DNA of 64,000 bases, taken from assembly GCA_001013295.1 (NCBI GenBank), contig LAZY01000012.1, positions 30,524-94,523 on the forward strand, written 5' to 3'. Shown here piece by piece: positions 1-8,566 of this stretch; position 1 is the stretch's first letter; each line of letters opens with the position of its first letter. Both the position numbers and the translations under genes were made by a program. A model generated the notes under the pieces. It was not told the origin of the DNA and made no database searches. It worked only from the letters and a program-made list of their open reading frames with translations. Source of the DNA: Chryseobacterium indologenes. GTDB lineage: Bacteria > Bacteroidota > Bacteroidia > Flavobacteriales > Weeksellaceae.

Positions 1-39
1 TTAAAACACTATATTTTAAACCTTAAACATTGAATTTTA

Positions 40-1617
40 TTAGTTGTATTTAGAAGCTAAATCGTTAGCTGCCTGCTTAAGAACACCTGTAATATCGTTA
101 TCGATTTTTCCAGCTTTGATAGCAGCCATTGTATCTGGGTGCTTAGATCTTAGGAACTCGATATATTCGTGTTGGAATTCTTTAATCTTGTTCAATGGAA
201 CGTTTCTCATTAAGTTTTCTGTTCCAGCGTATACGATCGCTACCTGACTTTCTACAGGAAGTGGTGCATTTACCGGCTGCTTAAGGATCTCTACGTTTCT
301 TTCTCCTTTAGAGATTACTGCTAAAGTAGAAGCATCAAGGTCAGAACCGAATTTAGCAAACGCTTCTAGTTCTTTATATTGAGCCTGGTCTAGTTTAAGA
401 GTACCAGAAACTTTTTTCATTGATTTGATCTGAGCATTACCTCCTACCCTTGATACAGAGATACCTACGTTGATCGCTGGACGAACCCCTGAGTTGAATA
501 GATCAGACTCCAAGAAGATCTGTCCGTCTGTAATAGAGATTACGTTTGTAGGGATATATGCAGAAACGTCACCCGCCTGAGTTTCGATGATTGGAAGAGC
601 AGTTAATGAACCACCTCCTTTCACGATTGGCTTAAGAGACTCTGGTAAGTCATTCATTTGCTTAGCAATTTCGTCATCAGCGATTACTTTTGCAGCTCTT
701 TCCAATAGTCTTGAGTGAAGATAGAAAACGTCTCCAGGATAAGCTTCACGGCCCGGTGGTCTTCTTAATAGTAGAGAAAGCTCACGGTAAGCAACAGCTT
801 GTTTAGATAAATCATCATAAACGATCAATGCTGGTCTACCAGTATCTCTGAAGAACTCACCGATAGAAGCTCCTGCCATTGCAGAGTATACCTGCATTGG
901 AACTGGATCTGATGCGTTAGCTGCAACGATTACAGTATACGCTAAAGCTCCTTTATCAGAAAGTGTTTTAACAATTTGTGCTACAGTAGAAGCTTTCTGA
1001 CCGATAGCAACATATATACAATATACTGGTTTACCAGCATCATAGAATTCTTTTTGGTTGATGATCGTATCGATCGCAACAGTAGTTTTACCCGTTTGTC
1101 TGTCACCGATGATAAGCTCTCTCTGACCTCTTCCTACAGGAATCATCGCATCAATTGCAACGATACCAGATTGTAAAGGCTCAGTTACCGGTTGTCTGAA
1201 GATAACTCCAGGAGCTTTTCTTTCTAATGGCATTTCGTATAAATCTCCTGTGATAGGACCTTTACCATCGATAGGGTTACCAAGAGTATCTACTACTCTT
1301 CCTAACATTCCTTCTCCTACTTTGATAGAAGAGATTCTGTTTGTTCTTCTTACTGTATCCCCTTCTTTTACTAATTTACTTTCTCCAAGTAGAGCAACAC
1401 CTACGTTGTCTTCTTCAAGGTTAAGTACAATACCTTCTACATCACTAGAAAATTTCACCAACTCTCCGTATTGTACGTTTTCTAACCCGTATACACGAGC
1501 AATACCATCACCGATGGTTAAAACTGTACCTACTTCCTCAACGTTTGATTGAGTATCGAAGTTGGCCAATTGCTGTTTTAAGATCGCAGATACTTCTGCC
1601 GGATTTATTTCTGCCAT
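40..1617 (-). CDS. atpA: ATP synthase F1 subunit alpha
   Basis: This is the regulatory, nucleotide-binding subunit of the F1 head of the proton-driven ATP synthase. At 525 aa it has full family length. The Walker A motif GDRQTGKT lies near residue 170-180, and the [29 protein letters not shown] block typical of alpha subunits follows around 270-300 (shown here only as landmarks [12 protein letters not shown] and [12 protein letters not shown]). The start ATG lies 16 bases after atpH, so it is translated as part of the atpB-E-F-H-A operon. atpG would be expected just beyond base 1. atpD and atpC are not in this cluster, which is the usual Bacteroidota arrangement. Identification is secure. Confidence 0.98.
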   Translation of the reverse strand: MAEINPAEVSAILKQQLANFDTQSNVEEVGTVLTIGDGIARVYGLENVQYGELVKFSSDVEGIVLNLEEDNVGVALLGESKLVKEGDTVRRTNRISSIKVGEGMLGRVVDTLGNPIDGKGPITGDLYEMPLERKAPGVIFRQPVTEPLQSGIVAIDAMIPVGRGQRELIIGDRQTGKTTVAIDTIINQKEFYDAGKPVYCIYVAIGQKASTVAQIVKTLSDKGALAYTVIVAANASDPVPMQVYSAMAGASIGEFFRDTGRPALIVYDDLSKQAVAYRELSLLLRRPPGREAYPGDVFYLHSRLLERAAKVIADDEIAKQMNDLPESLKPIVKGGGSLTALPIIETQAGDVSAYIPTNVISITDGQIFLESDLFNSGVRPAINVGISVSRVGGNAQIKSMKKVSGTLKLDQAQYKELEAFAKFGSDLDASTLAVISKGERNVEILKQPVNAPLPVESQVAIVYAGTENLMRNVPLNKIKEFQHEYIEFLRSKHPDTMAAIKAGKIDNDITGVLKQAANDLASKYN

Positions 1618-1633
1618 TGTATGGTTGTTTTTC

Positions 1634-2173
1634 TTAATTTAATTGGAAATCTTTTTTAACTTGGTTCAATTTAGTCTTCACAGACGCGTCTACCTGCTGG
1701 TCTCCTACTCTTAGGATATATCCACCTAAAATATCCTGGTTGATGATCAGTTTCAAATCGAAGTTTGAATTGGCATTTACCAAGTTGGTAGATCTTAGGA
1801 TGTGATCAATATTCTCTTTGGAAAGCTGAGTTGCTGTCGTCAACGTTACTCTTTGTACTCCGTTGATGTCCTCAACTTTGTTGATGAATTCCTGAGCGAT
1901 ATTTTTCAATTGGTTCTCACGACCGTGCTTAATAACCAATCTGATCAAATTCTGGGAAGATGCTGATAAACCTTTGAAAATCTCGTTTGCTACCTCTATT
2001 TTCTTTTTTGCATCAATGTAAGGGGTAAGGAAGAATTTGTTCAAATCTTTAGATTCAATCATAATCTTCACTACATCTTTCATTTCAGAAAACACGGCAG
2101 CTGTTTGACCTGATTCATTAGTAAAATCAAGTAAACCCTGTGCGTATCTTTTCGCTACTTTAGATGTAAGCAT
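1634..2173 (-). CDS. atpH: ATP synthase F1 subunit delta
   Basis: This 179 aa protein has the length of the delta (OSCP) subunit, which joins the F1 head to the peripheral b stalk. The N-terminal [16 protein letters not shown] matches the family's A-x-x-YA-x-ALL opening, and the C-terminal [24 protein letters not shown] segment (visible as [18 protein letters not shown]) matches the conserved GG-x-x-x-R-x-G-x-x-x-DxS signature. It sits between atpF (2-base gap) and atpA, so the three are almost certainly co-transcribed. The sequence is divergent in the middle, as is normal for this subunit. Confidence 0.97.
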   Translation of the reverse strand: MLTSKVAKRYAQGLLDFTNESGQTAAVFSEMKDVVKIMIESKDLNKFFLTPYIDAKKKIEVANEIFKGLSASSQNLIRLVIKHGRENQLKNIAQEFINKVEDINGVQRVTLTTATQLSKENIDHILRSTNLVNANSNFDLKLIINQDILGGYILRVGDQQVDASVKTKLNQVKKDFQLN

Positions 2174-2175
2174 TC

Positions 2176-2670
2176 TTAGTTAAGGTTAGATTTGTTGATA
2201 TAATTTTGTACTAATTCGTTTTGAGCCTCAGTGTTATCTAACTTTTGTTTCAAGATAGATTCTGCAATGTTTACAGATAAAGCACCGATTTGAGTTTTGA
2301 TGTCTGCCATTGCAGCATTTTTCTCAGCGTTGATTGTTTGCTTAGCAGCTTCGATAAGTTTGTCTCCTTCCGCTTTAGCAACATCTTTAGCTTCACCTAC
2401 GATTCTGTCTTTAATTTCTCTAGCTTCTTTAAGGATAGCATCTCTTTCAATTTTAGCTTCACGAATGATTCTTTCGTTGTCAGCTTTAAGATCTTCCATC
2501 TCTTTTTTAGCCAATTTAGCTTGGTTCAATGCATCAACGATAGAAGTTTCTCTTTCGTTCACAGCATTTACGATTGGTTTCCAAGCGAATTTAGCGAGAA
2601 GAAACAATAGGATAACAAAAGTAAGGGTCATCCAAAACAAAAGTCCAATTCCAGGTTCAATAATTCCCAT
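2176..2670 (-). CDS. atpF: ATP synthase F0 subunit b
   Basis: This 164 aa protein is the peripheral-stalk b subunit. A single membrane segment at about residues 8-27 (LLFWMTLTFVILLFLLAKFA) is followed by a long charged, alanine/lysine/glutamate-rich helix predicted to form the dimeric coiled coil that reaches up to subunit delta. It lies between atpE and atpH, with 104 bases to atpE and 2 bases to atpH. A long open frame on the opposite strand here is a by-product of the Ala/Lys/Glu-rich codons. Confidence 0.97.
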   Translation of the reverse strand: MGIIEPGIGLLFWMTLTFVILLFLLAKFAWKPIVNAVNERETSIVDALNQAKLAKKEMEDLKADNERIIREAKIERDAILKEAREIKDRIVGEAKDVAKAEGDKLIEAAKQTINAEKNAAMADIKTQIGALSVNIAESILKQKLDNTEAQNELVQNYINKSNLN

Positions 2671-2774
2671 ATCTGTAAATTCTTTTTTTAAATGTTATTT
2701 TATGGATCGTTTTTTTAAAAAACTCTTAGCAGCAGCCAACCGCTTTACTGCTAAGAATGTTTTTTGAGGATAGA

Positions 2775-2993
2775 TTACTTGATGAAAGCACCAAAGATGA
2801 TCGCGATAAGACCAGCACCTTCAATAAGACCAGCAGCGATAAGCATTGCTCCTTGAATCTTACCAGCTTGCTCTGGCTGTCTAGCGATAGCGTCCATTGC
2901 ATGACCACCGATTTTACCGATACCTAGACCTACACCTAGTACTGCTAAACCGATACCTACGTAAACTAAACCTGTTCCTGTTGATAAATCCAT
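2775..2993 (-). CDS. atpE: ATP synthase F0 subunit c
   Basis: This 72 aa double-hairpin proteolipid forms the rotating c ring. The first helix is glycine-rich (GIGLAVLGVGLGIGKIGG). The polar loop carries the canonical RQP at residues 38-40, and the ion-binding carboxylate is Glu58 in LIEGAGLIA. The sequence around Glu58 lacks the extra polar ligands expected of sodium-coupled rings as far as can be judged by eye, so proton coupling is likely. It lies between atpB and atpF in the operon. Confidence 0.97.
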   Translation of the reverse strand: MDLSTGTGLVYVGIGLAVLGVGLGIGKIGGHAMDAIARQPEQAGKIQGAMLIAAGLIEGAGLIAIIFGAFIK

Positions 2994-3044
2994 AATAAAT
3001 AAATTATATTAGTTAAAAAATTATTTTTAAATTCTTTCTATTAA

Positions 3045-4172
3045 TTAGTGAGCGTGCTCTTCATGACCGTGCTCATGTTCATGTTCTGCAACTGCGATAC
3101 CAATAAATAAGGCAGATAATACAGTAAAGATGTAAGCCTGTAGCGCTGCAACCAATAGTTCCAATACTGAAACGAATAATGCTAATGGTACAGATGCAAA
3201 TCCTAACAATGGAGACTTGAAGATGAAGATCAATGAGATGATCGCCAGGATCATAATGTGTCCCGCAGTGATGTTAGCAAAAAGTCGCATCATTAAAGCG
3301 AAAGGCTTTGTAAAGATTCCGATGATCTCGATTGGAACCATGATTGGGTACAATAAGATCGGAACCGGCGGCATAAAGATGTGTTTCCAGTAATCTTTAT
3401 TCGCACTGAATAATGTAATTAATAAGGTAATGATAGCCAAAACTGCTGTAATTGCAATGTTACCTGTAAGGTTTGCCCCGAAAGGAAAGAAAGGAATCAA
3501 TCCAAAAAGGTTGTTAACCCAGATAAAGAAAAATGCTGTTAATAAATAAGGCATATATCTTTTATATTTAACAGATCCGATATTCGGGATAGCCACTTCG
3601 TCTCTGATAAATACAATTACCGGTTCCAACACTTTTCCAAGTCCTTTTGGAAGTTGTGATGTTTTATAGTTTCTTGCCATTCCTATGAACACTACTGCCA
3701 TAAAAATTACTGACAAGAACATTGAAGCTGCGTTTTTTGTAATTGAAAGATCAAAAAACACTTCGTTTGATTTTTGTTTTCCACTGATGATTGAGAACAA
3801 TGTAGCTTTTTCAACACCTTTAGTAGAAACTACCTGACCCTCTTCTAAAGTATACCCATCGTGTTCATGTCCGTGAGCAATACTGCTTGAAAGGAAAGTG
3901 TGCCACCCTTGGTTATCCTTAATAATAACAGGCAAAGGGATAGAAACGTGATGCTCTTCACCACTGTCATCTTTTGAAGTCCATAAATGCCATTCATTAG
4001 AATCACCGATGTGCTCCATGATCACTTTAGTCGCATTGAAGCCTTTTTCTGCTTCTTTATGCTCTACTTTTTCAGCTACTTTTTCCCCTTCAGTTTCGTG
4101 CTGTGCAGCAGCTAAACTGCTAATAAACACAAACAAAAACGCGAAAAATAACGAAGAAATTTTTCTGTTCAT
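3045..4172 (-). CDS. atpB: ATP synthase F0 subunit a, long Bacteroidota form
   Basis: This is the stator channel subunit that passes protons to the c ring. At 375 aa it is about 100 residues longer than the Escherichia coli protein. The extra length is an N-terminal extracytoplasmic domain that follows a signal-like segment (MNRKISSLFFAFLFVFISSLAAA). The catalytic arginine is visible in LMMRLFANITAGH, and the C-terminal membrane helices are intact. The C-terminus ends in a histidine/glutamate cluster (EHEHEHGHEEHAH). It is the first core gene of the operon, with a good promoter 20-50 bases upstream. Confidence 0.96.
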   Translation of the reverse strand: MNRKISSLFFAFLFVFISSLAAAQHETEGEKVAEKVEHKEAEKGFNATKVIMEHIGDSNEWHLWTSKDDSGEEHHVSIPLPVIIKDNQGWHTFLSSSIAHGHEHDGYTLEEGQVVSTKGVEKATLFSIISGKQKSNEVFFDLSITKNAASMFLSVIFMAVVFIGMARNYKTSQLPKGLGKVLEPVIVFIRDEVAIPNIGSVKYKRYMPYLLTAFFFIWVNNLFGLIPFFPFGANLTGNIAITAVLAIITLLITLFSANKDYWKHIFMPPVPILLYPIMVPIEIIGIFTKPFALMMRLFANITAGHIMILAIISLIFIFKSPLLGFASVPLALFVSVLELLVAALQAYIFTVLSALFIGIAVAEHEHEHGHEEHAH

Positions 4173-4192
4173 ATCTCTTTTTTAATCGTGTG

Positions 4193-4223
4193 CAAATATA
4201 TCGATTTTATTAAACTTTACCAA
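4193..4223 (-). promoter_or_regulatory. Promoter of the atpBEFHA operon
   Basis: Read on the minus strand, a -7 element TATATTTG (4193-4200, fits TANNTTTG) is preceded by TTG at 4221-4223 with a 20-base spacer. This matches the Flavobacteriia TTG-N17-23-TANNTTTG promoter. It lies about 20 bases upstream of the atpB start. Confidence 0.65.
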
Positions 4224-4254
4224 TATTAAAAATTGATTTTTATCATCAAAAAAA

Positions 4255-4524
4255 TCAAGATTTATTAATGAGTTTTATTATAAGTAAATAGATAAGGAAT
4301 GACGCTATAACAAAGCATGCGAGCAAAAACAGAAAATTTTCTTTTGTTTTTTCAATAATCAATAATGAAATCAACATCCAGATAATGTCTTTGGGGATAT
4401 TCACAGTGAGAAACTTAAGAGCCGCATCCTCTCTCTTATACAAAAACTTTTTAAATATTATATAGACTGCTGCATTGAGAACCACGGCCAGCATTATAAT
4501 AATAAAAATATCAGGAAAATTCAT
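4255..4524 (-). CDS. Small two-to-three-helix membrane protein upstream of atpB
   Basis: This 89 aa protein has hydrophobic segments at about residues 4-24, 46-57 and 62-85, with a short basic stretch between the first two. No catalytic motif is visible. It lies on the same strand as and directly upstream of the ATP synthase operon, the place where many bacteria carry atpI-like accessory membrane genes. I infer a possible assembly role from position only. The atpB promoter lies between this gene and atpB, so it may be transcribed separately. Confidence 0.7.
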   Translation of the reverse strand: MNFPDIFIIIMLAVVLNAAVYIIFKKFLYKREDAALKFLTVNIPKDIIWMLISLLIIEKTKENFLFLLACFVIASFLIYLLIIKLINKS

Positions 4525-4585
4525 GCTGCAAAAATAGGATTATAATTTTTGAAACAAAAAAATTCTTGTATATGTATATTATATA

Positions 4586-4870
4586 AGGAAGGAAGCGGGG
4601 AGCTAGAGGATGGAAGTTGCTATTCTATGAAACCGAAATTCAACTCATTTTATTTAAATGGATCGAAATCTTTTTAGATTAAAAATAATATGATTGAAGG
4701 AAGCAGGGAGATGGAGAATGGAAGTTGCTATTCTATGAAACAGAAATTCAACTTATTTTATTTAAATGGATAGAAATCTTTTAGATTAAAAAATGTTATT
4801 AAAGAATCTCACTTTTGTTTTATTGACTCCAAAAACTTCCTTCTCCCCTCTTCCAACTTCCCGCTTTAAC
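4586..4870. repeat. MITE-like repeat with internal 108-bp tandem duplication
   Basis: The 4525-4963 gap contains no gene. Its left part carries two near-identical copies of a unit (about 4586-4693 and 4694-4795, period 108). Each begins with a purine-rich run (GGAAGCGGGGAG / GGAAGCAGGGAG, then GATGGAAGTTGCTATTC). The right end, about 4838-4870, is the pyrimidine-rich counterpart (CTTCCTTCTCCCCTCTTCC). The ends form an imperfect inverted repeat of about 30 bases. Related ends occur near 25790-25960, 36895-36957 and 50172-50320. Confidence 0.75.
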
Positions 4871-4932
4871 CAAATATCACTCTAATCCTTATAATATTAA
4901 CACGATAATTCCCATGTTTCTCAAAAATTCCT

Positions 4933-4940
4933 TATTTTTG
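4933..4940 (+). promoter_or_regulatory. -7 promoter element of ffh
   Basis: TATTTTTG matches the Bacteroidota TANNTTTG -7 element, 23 bases before the ffh start codon. No clear TTG box was found at 17-23 bases upstream, so the assignment rests on the -7 box only. Confidence 0.45.
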
Positions 4941-4963
4941 CAAACCTATAATTTACAATAAAT

Positions 4964-6325
4964 ATGTTTAATAGTTTACAGGATAAATTAGACAAGGCAT
5001 TACATAATATTTCCGGACGTGGAAAAATTACCGAAATCAATGTAGCGGAAACCGTAAAGGAAATCCGTAGAGCATTGGTGGATGCCGACGTTAACTATAA
5101 AGTTGCAAAAGATCTTACCAAAAGAGTTCAGGATAAAGCATTAGGCGAAAACGTTCTTACCTCCCTTACTCCAGGGCAGTTGATGACGAAAATCGTTCAT
5201 GATGAATTGGTGGATCTGATGGGAGGTTCTCAGGAAGGAATCAATCTTTCAGGAAAGCCTTCTGTAATTCTTATCGCCGGTCTTCAGGGTTCGGGTAAAA
5301 CCACTTTCTCCGGAAAGCTTGCTAATTATTTACAGACAAAAAGAAATAAAAAACCTTTATTGGTAGCATGTGACGTTTATCGTCCTGCTGCCATCGATCA
5401 GCTGAAAGTATTGGGAGGACAGATCAAAGTTCCTGTTTATACTGAAGAAGGTTCTACCAATCCATCTACCATTGCTGAAAATGCAATCAATTTTGCAAAA
5501 GCGAACGGTCATGATGTTGTCATCGTGGATACCGCAGGTCGTTTGGCGATTGACGAGCAGATGATGAACGAAATCAAATCCGTACATTATTTCATCAAGC
5601 CGCAGGAAACTCTTTTCGTTGTAGACTCCATGACTGGTCAGGATGCTGTGAATACCGCTAAAGCATTCAACGACGCGTTGAACTTTGACGGGGTTGTTTT
5701 AACGAAATTAGACGGTGATACGAGAGGGGGTGCTGCATTGACGATCCGTTCTGTAGTTGAAAAACCGATCAAATTTATCTCTACAGGAGAGAAAATGGAA
5801 GCTTTGGATCTTTTCTACCCGGAAAGGATGGCAGACAGAATCCTGGGAATGGGAGACGTTGTTTCCTTAGTAGAAAGAGCTCAGGAGCAGTTTGACGAAG
5901 AGGAAGCTAAAAAACTTCACAAGAAAATTGCTAAAAACGAGTTTGGTTTTGATGATTTCCTGAAGCAGATCAACCAGATCAAGAAGATGGGTAACATGAA
6001 AGACCTTATGGGAATGATCCCTGGGGTTGGTAAAGCCATCAAAGATGTAGAGATCAGCGATGACGCTTTCAAACATATTGAAGCGATTATCTACTCTATG
6101 ACACCGGAAGAAAGAAGAAAGCCTTCTATCATCAATACTCAGAGAAAGAATAGAATTGCCAGAGGTGCAGGAAGAAAGATTGAAGATGTGAACCAACTGA
6201 TGAAGCAATTCGATCAGATGGGTAAAATGATGAAGATGATGCAGGGACCTCAAGGAAAGCAAATGATGCAGATGATGAGCAAAATGCCAAATATGCCAGG
6301 AATGGGCGGAATGTTTGGAAAATAA
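4964..6325 (+). CDS. ffh: Signal recognition particle protein Ffh
   Basis: Ffh is the GTPase of the signal recognition particle. It binds signal peptides of nascent membrane proteins and 4.5S RNA, and docks with FtsY. At 453 aa it has normal length. The N domain occupies roughly residues 1-90. The G domain carries GLQGSGKTT near 105-113, DTAGRL near 189 and TKLDGD near 247. The C-terminal M domain is very methionine-rich (QMGKMMKMMQGPQGKQMMQMM region) and lies after residue 330. It is a single gene with its own terminator. Confidence 0.99.
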   Translation: MFNSLQDKLDKALHNISGRGKITEINVAETVKEIRRALVDADVNYKVAKDLTKRVQDKALGENVLTSLTPGQLMTKIVHDELVDLMGGSQEGINLSGKPSVILIAGLQGSGKTTFSGKLANYLQTKRNKKPLLVACDVYRPAAIDQLKVLGGQIKVPVYTEEGSTNPSTIAENAINFAKANGHDVVIVDTAGRLAIDEQMMNEIKSVHYFIKPQETLFVVDSMTGQDAVNTAKAFNDALNFDGVVLTKLDGDTRGGAALTIRSVVEKPIKFISTGEKMEALDLFYPERMADRILGMGDVVSLVERAQEQFDEEEAKKLHKKIAKNEFGFDDFLKQINQIKKMGNMKDLMGMIPGVGKAIKDVEISDDAFKHIEAIIYSMTPEERRKPSIINTQRKNRIARGAGRKIEDVNQLMKQFDQMGKMMKMMQGPQGKQMMQMMSKMPNMPGMGGMFGK

Positions 6326-6347
6326 GAAAAGAACACATTCAATATAT

Positions 6348-6378
6348 AAAATCCGGCTCAAAATTGAGCCGGATTTTT
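6348..6378 (+). terminator. Rho-independent terminator of ffh
   Basis: A 12-14 bp stem (AATCCGGCTCAA / TTGAGCCGGATT) with a tiny loop is followed by a T-run, 23 bases after the ffh stop. It also lies at the 3' side of the convergent 6403-7065 gene and can serve both strands. Confidence 0.85.
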
Positions 6379-6402
6379 GTTTTTTATCTTCAAATAAGTT
6401 GA

Positions 6403-7065
6403 TTATTTATCAGACTTCTGCCCTTTCCCTTTGATAAAGTAAGAGAAACCTACATTAACTCCGAAAGTTTTGATATTCGTTTTAACCTCAGTATTCATAA
6501 CAGTTTCTTTGTTTGAAAACTGATCATAAGAAATCCCCAAATTGATCCCTAAAGACTGAGTTGCCATATAAGTTACTCCTCCTTTTACTTTCCATGCCAA
6601 ACCATCTGTAGTAGTCTCTGTATCCTGTCTTAATAAAGGATCAACGCCTTCAGTATTGATGTTACTATTATAAAAAGAATATTTTGTCTTATTGGATGCA
6701 TATCCAATCCCTGCCCCTAAAAATGGCACAAGCTTGCTGGAATTAGTAAAATAATACGTAGCTGTAGGCATTACAGAAAATGTAGAACTTGTGTTTTTAG
6801 CCCCTTGAAATTTAGTGGTAGTAGTAACGTATCCTAAGTCGATACCAACTGCCAGTTTATCAATAACAAAGTAACCTACAGAAGGTACAATTGAGAACGA
6901 GTTTTCCTTAGGCCCGTCAACAGAGTTTCCTCCTACTTTTACAGTAGCCGTAGTGTTGTTAAAACCCATTCCGGTATTTCCACTGATTACCCAGTCCCCT
7001 TTAGTCATTTGGGCATTAGAAAGCCCACAAAGTGCCACAGCACCCATTAATAGTAATTTTTTCAT
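6403..7065 (-). CDS. Outer-membrane beta-barrel protein (porin family)
   Basis: This 220 aa protein has a signal peptide (MKKLLLMGAVALCGLSNAQ) followed by alternating amphipathic strands typical of an 8-10-stranded OmpA/OmpW-like barrel. Short repeated phrases such as VGYFVIDKLAVGIDLGY and FLGAGIGYASNKT mark strand-turn-strand units. Unusually for the type, it ends in a short charged tail (KGKGQKSDK) instead of an aromatic residue. It belongs to an array of related genes at 6.4-10.5 kb. No substrate can be named. Confidence 0.85.
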   Translation of the reverse strand: MKKLLLMGAVALCGLSNAQMTKGDWVISGNTGMGFNNTTATVKVGGNSVDGPKENSFSIVPSVGYFVIDKLAVGIDLGYVTTTTKFQGAKNTSSTFSVMPTATYYFTNSSKLVPFLGAGIGYASNKTKYSFYNSNINTEGVDPLLRQDTETTTDGLAWKVKGGVTYMATQSLGINLGISYDQFSNKETVMNTEVKTNIKTFGVNVGFSYFIKGKGQKSDK

Positions 7066-7089
7066 GGTTATTATTTAAAAAAATGTTTC

Positions 7090-7097
7090 CAAAAATA
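7090..7097 (-). promoter_or_regulatory. -7 promoter element of the 6403-7065 barrel gene
   Basis: On the minus strand the bases read TATTTTTG, matching TANNTTTG, 25 bases before the start codon. The expected upstream TTG falls inside the preceding terminator hairpin and is not obvious. Confidence 0.4.
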
Positions 7098-7100
7098 CGA

Positions 7101-7127
7101 AAAAGCCCCGAGAAAATCTCAGGGCTC
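7101..7127 (-). terminator. Terminator of the 7153-7845 barrel gene
   Basis: The minus strand reads AGCCCTGAGA-TTT-TCTCGGGGCT followed by TTTT. The 10-bp stem carries one mismatch and lies about 25-50 bases after the gene. Confidence 0.8.
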
Positions 7128-7152
7128 TATTATTTGTTGTATGTTTTGTTGA

Positions 7153-7845
7153 TTATTTTGCGAATACATATTTAACTCCGAAAGTTACAGAAGATAAATT
7201 GATCCCAAATTTATAATTATTCAACCTCTTCGCTCCATCAAGATCTCTTTTGGAAGTGTTGTATCCTAATTCCCCTATCGTAGCTTCTATCGACCAGTTT
7301 TTATTTAGAAAATAATCTAATCCCGGCTTAATATTAACTCCAATTTTTGTATAATTATTCTTTACAGAAAACGAAGGAGAAAGCATTGGATCTCCCATTT
7401 CAATCTCGCTGTTGGAATCAAATTTCTCCTGTCCGAATTCTAACGGAACCTGCAACTGACCAAAGAAGTACAGTTTTTCAGACAAAGTCCAGTATTTTCT
7501 CACAAATGGCGCAACAACAAATGCATTGGTCGTTTCCTTTATCTCCAATAAATTGCTGATGCCAGGGTTCCCTATTGTATATTTGCCCACAGTACTTTTA
7601 TATCCCAGTCCCAATCCTACAGCAAGGTTAGTATCAACAAAATACCCCACTGTAGGAATAACTTTTACAGCATCCTCTTTTATCCGGGTATTCAAATTTA
7701 TGCTGTTATTAAATGTCTCATTTACTTCATTTCTTTCTGTGTGAGTGTAGTCCACCTGTCCTGAAAGATAGGCTGTCCCTTTAGCAATCTGAGCCTGTGA
7801 TAGACCAAAAAGTACAACAGTACCTGTCAATAAGAGTTTTTTCAT
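7153..7845 (-). CDS. Outer-membrane beta-barrel protein, paralogue of the next gene
   Basis: This 230 aa protein has a signal peptide (MKKLLLTGTVVLFGLSQAQ). The remainder consists of amphipathic beta strands and ends in the aromatic-rich barrel signature SVTFGVKYVFAK. Several blocks (YLSGQVDYTH-like strand 1, VIPTVGYFVDTNLAVGLGLGY, FVRKYWTLSEKLYFFGQLQVP, GLDYFLNKNWSIEATIGELGYN) recur almost unchanged in the 7922-8566 gene. The pair therefore arose by tandem duplication. Hairpins on both sides suggest mostly independent transcripts. Confidence 0.87.
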   Translation of the reverse strand: MKKLLLTGTVVLFGLSQAQIAKGTAYLSGQVDYTHTERNEVNETFNNSINLNTRIKEDAVKVIPTVGYFVDTNLAVGLGLGYKSTVGKYTIGNPGISNLLEIKETTNAFVVAPFVRKYWTLSEKLYFFGQLQVPLEFGQEKFDSNSEIEMGDPMLSPSFSVKNNYTKIGVNIKPGLDYFLNKNWSIEATIGELGYNTSKRDLDGAKRLNNYKFGINLSSVTFGVKYVFAK

Positions 7846-7869
7846 GATTTTATATAGTTATATTGCAAG

Positions 7870-7900
7870 CAAAAAAAGCCCTGAGAAATTCTCAAGGCTT
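7870..7900 (-). terminator. Terminator of the 7922-8566 barrel gene
   Basis: The minus strand reads AAGCCTTGAGAATTTCTCAGGGCTTTTTTT, a stem of about 10 bp with one mismatch and a T-run. It is similar in sequence to the hairpin at 7101-7127, consistent with duplication of gene plus terminator. Confidence 0.82.
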
Positions 7901-7921
7901 CGTTGCTATATGCTTTGTTTA

Positions 7922-8566
7922 TTATTTTGCAAATACATATTTAACTCCAAAAGTTACAGAAGATAACTTTAATCCGAAGTTATAGTTGTTTGTAGCATCA
8001 CCATCTTTTGGCTTGAAGTTGTTGTAACCAAACTCACCGATAGTAGCTTCGATAGTCCAGTTTTTGTTTAGGAAATAATCTAAACCTGGCTTCACAGTTA
8101 CACCGATTTGAGTGTATTTAGCTTCAGTAGAAGTAGAGTTAGAAACTGTAGAATTTCCTACTGTAGTTACTGTGTTAGTCTCTTCTTTAGTTTTACCAAA
8201 CTGCATTGGAACAGCTAACTGTCCGAAGAAATATAACTTGTCAGATAAAGTCCAGTATTTTCTTACAAAAGGCTCAACAACAAAAGCTGGCTTCTTAGTA
8301 ATTCCTTCACTTACTGTTAATGGTGAATTAGTAGTAGTTGTAGTTTTATCATTTTGATAACCAACACCTAAACCAATTGCTAAGTTAGTGTTAACAAAAT
8401 ATCCAACTCTCGGTAGTACGTTGAAGTTTTCTTCTTTGTAGTTTCCATTGTTAGTTTCTTTTTGAGAATAACCAACAGATCCTGATAAATATGTAGTTCC
8501 TTTAGCAATCTGAGCGTTTGATAAACCAAAAAGTGCAACAGCACCCGCTAATAATATTTTTTTCAT
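7922..8566 (-). CDS. Outer-membrane beta-barrel protein, paralogue of 7153-7845
   Basis: This 214 aa protein has a signal peptide (MKKILLAGAVALFGLSNAQ) and barrel strands that end in SVTFGVKYVFAK, the same terminus as its neighbour. The shared core (VLPRVGYFVNTNLAIGLGVGYQ, PFVRKYWTLSDKLYFFGQLAVP) is strong evidence of duplication. The segments that differ are the Ser/Thr-rich stretches, probably extracellular loops (for example TVGNSTVSNSTST). Ligand and function are unknown. Confidence 0.87.
   Translation of the reverse strand: MKKILLAGAVALFGLSNAQIAKGTTYLSGSVGYSQKETNNGNYKEENFNVLPRVGYFVNTNLAIGLGVGYQNDKTTTTTNSPLTVSEGITKKPAFVVEPFVRKYWTLSDKLYFFGQLAVPMQFGKTKEETNTVTTVGNSTVSNSTSTEAKYTQIGVTVKPGLDYFLNKNWTIEATIGEFGYNNFKPKDGDATNNYNFGLKLSSVTFGVKYVFAK

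Noticed and set aside
2290..2767. Plus-strand ORFs of 106 and 156 aa across atpF
   Set aside because: They are opposite-strand shadows of the Ala/Lys/Glu-rich atpF codons.
5867..6361. 164 aa minus-strand ORF, histidine/leucine-rich
   Set aside because: It is the complement of the methionine-rich ffh M domain. Its His/Leu content reflects reversed Met/Lys codons.
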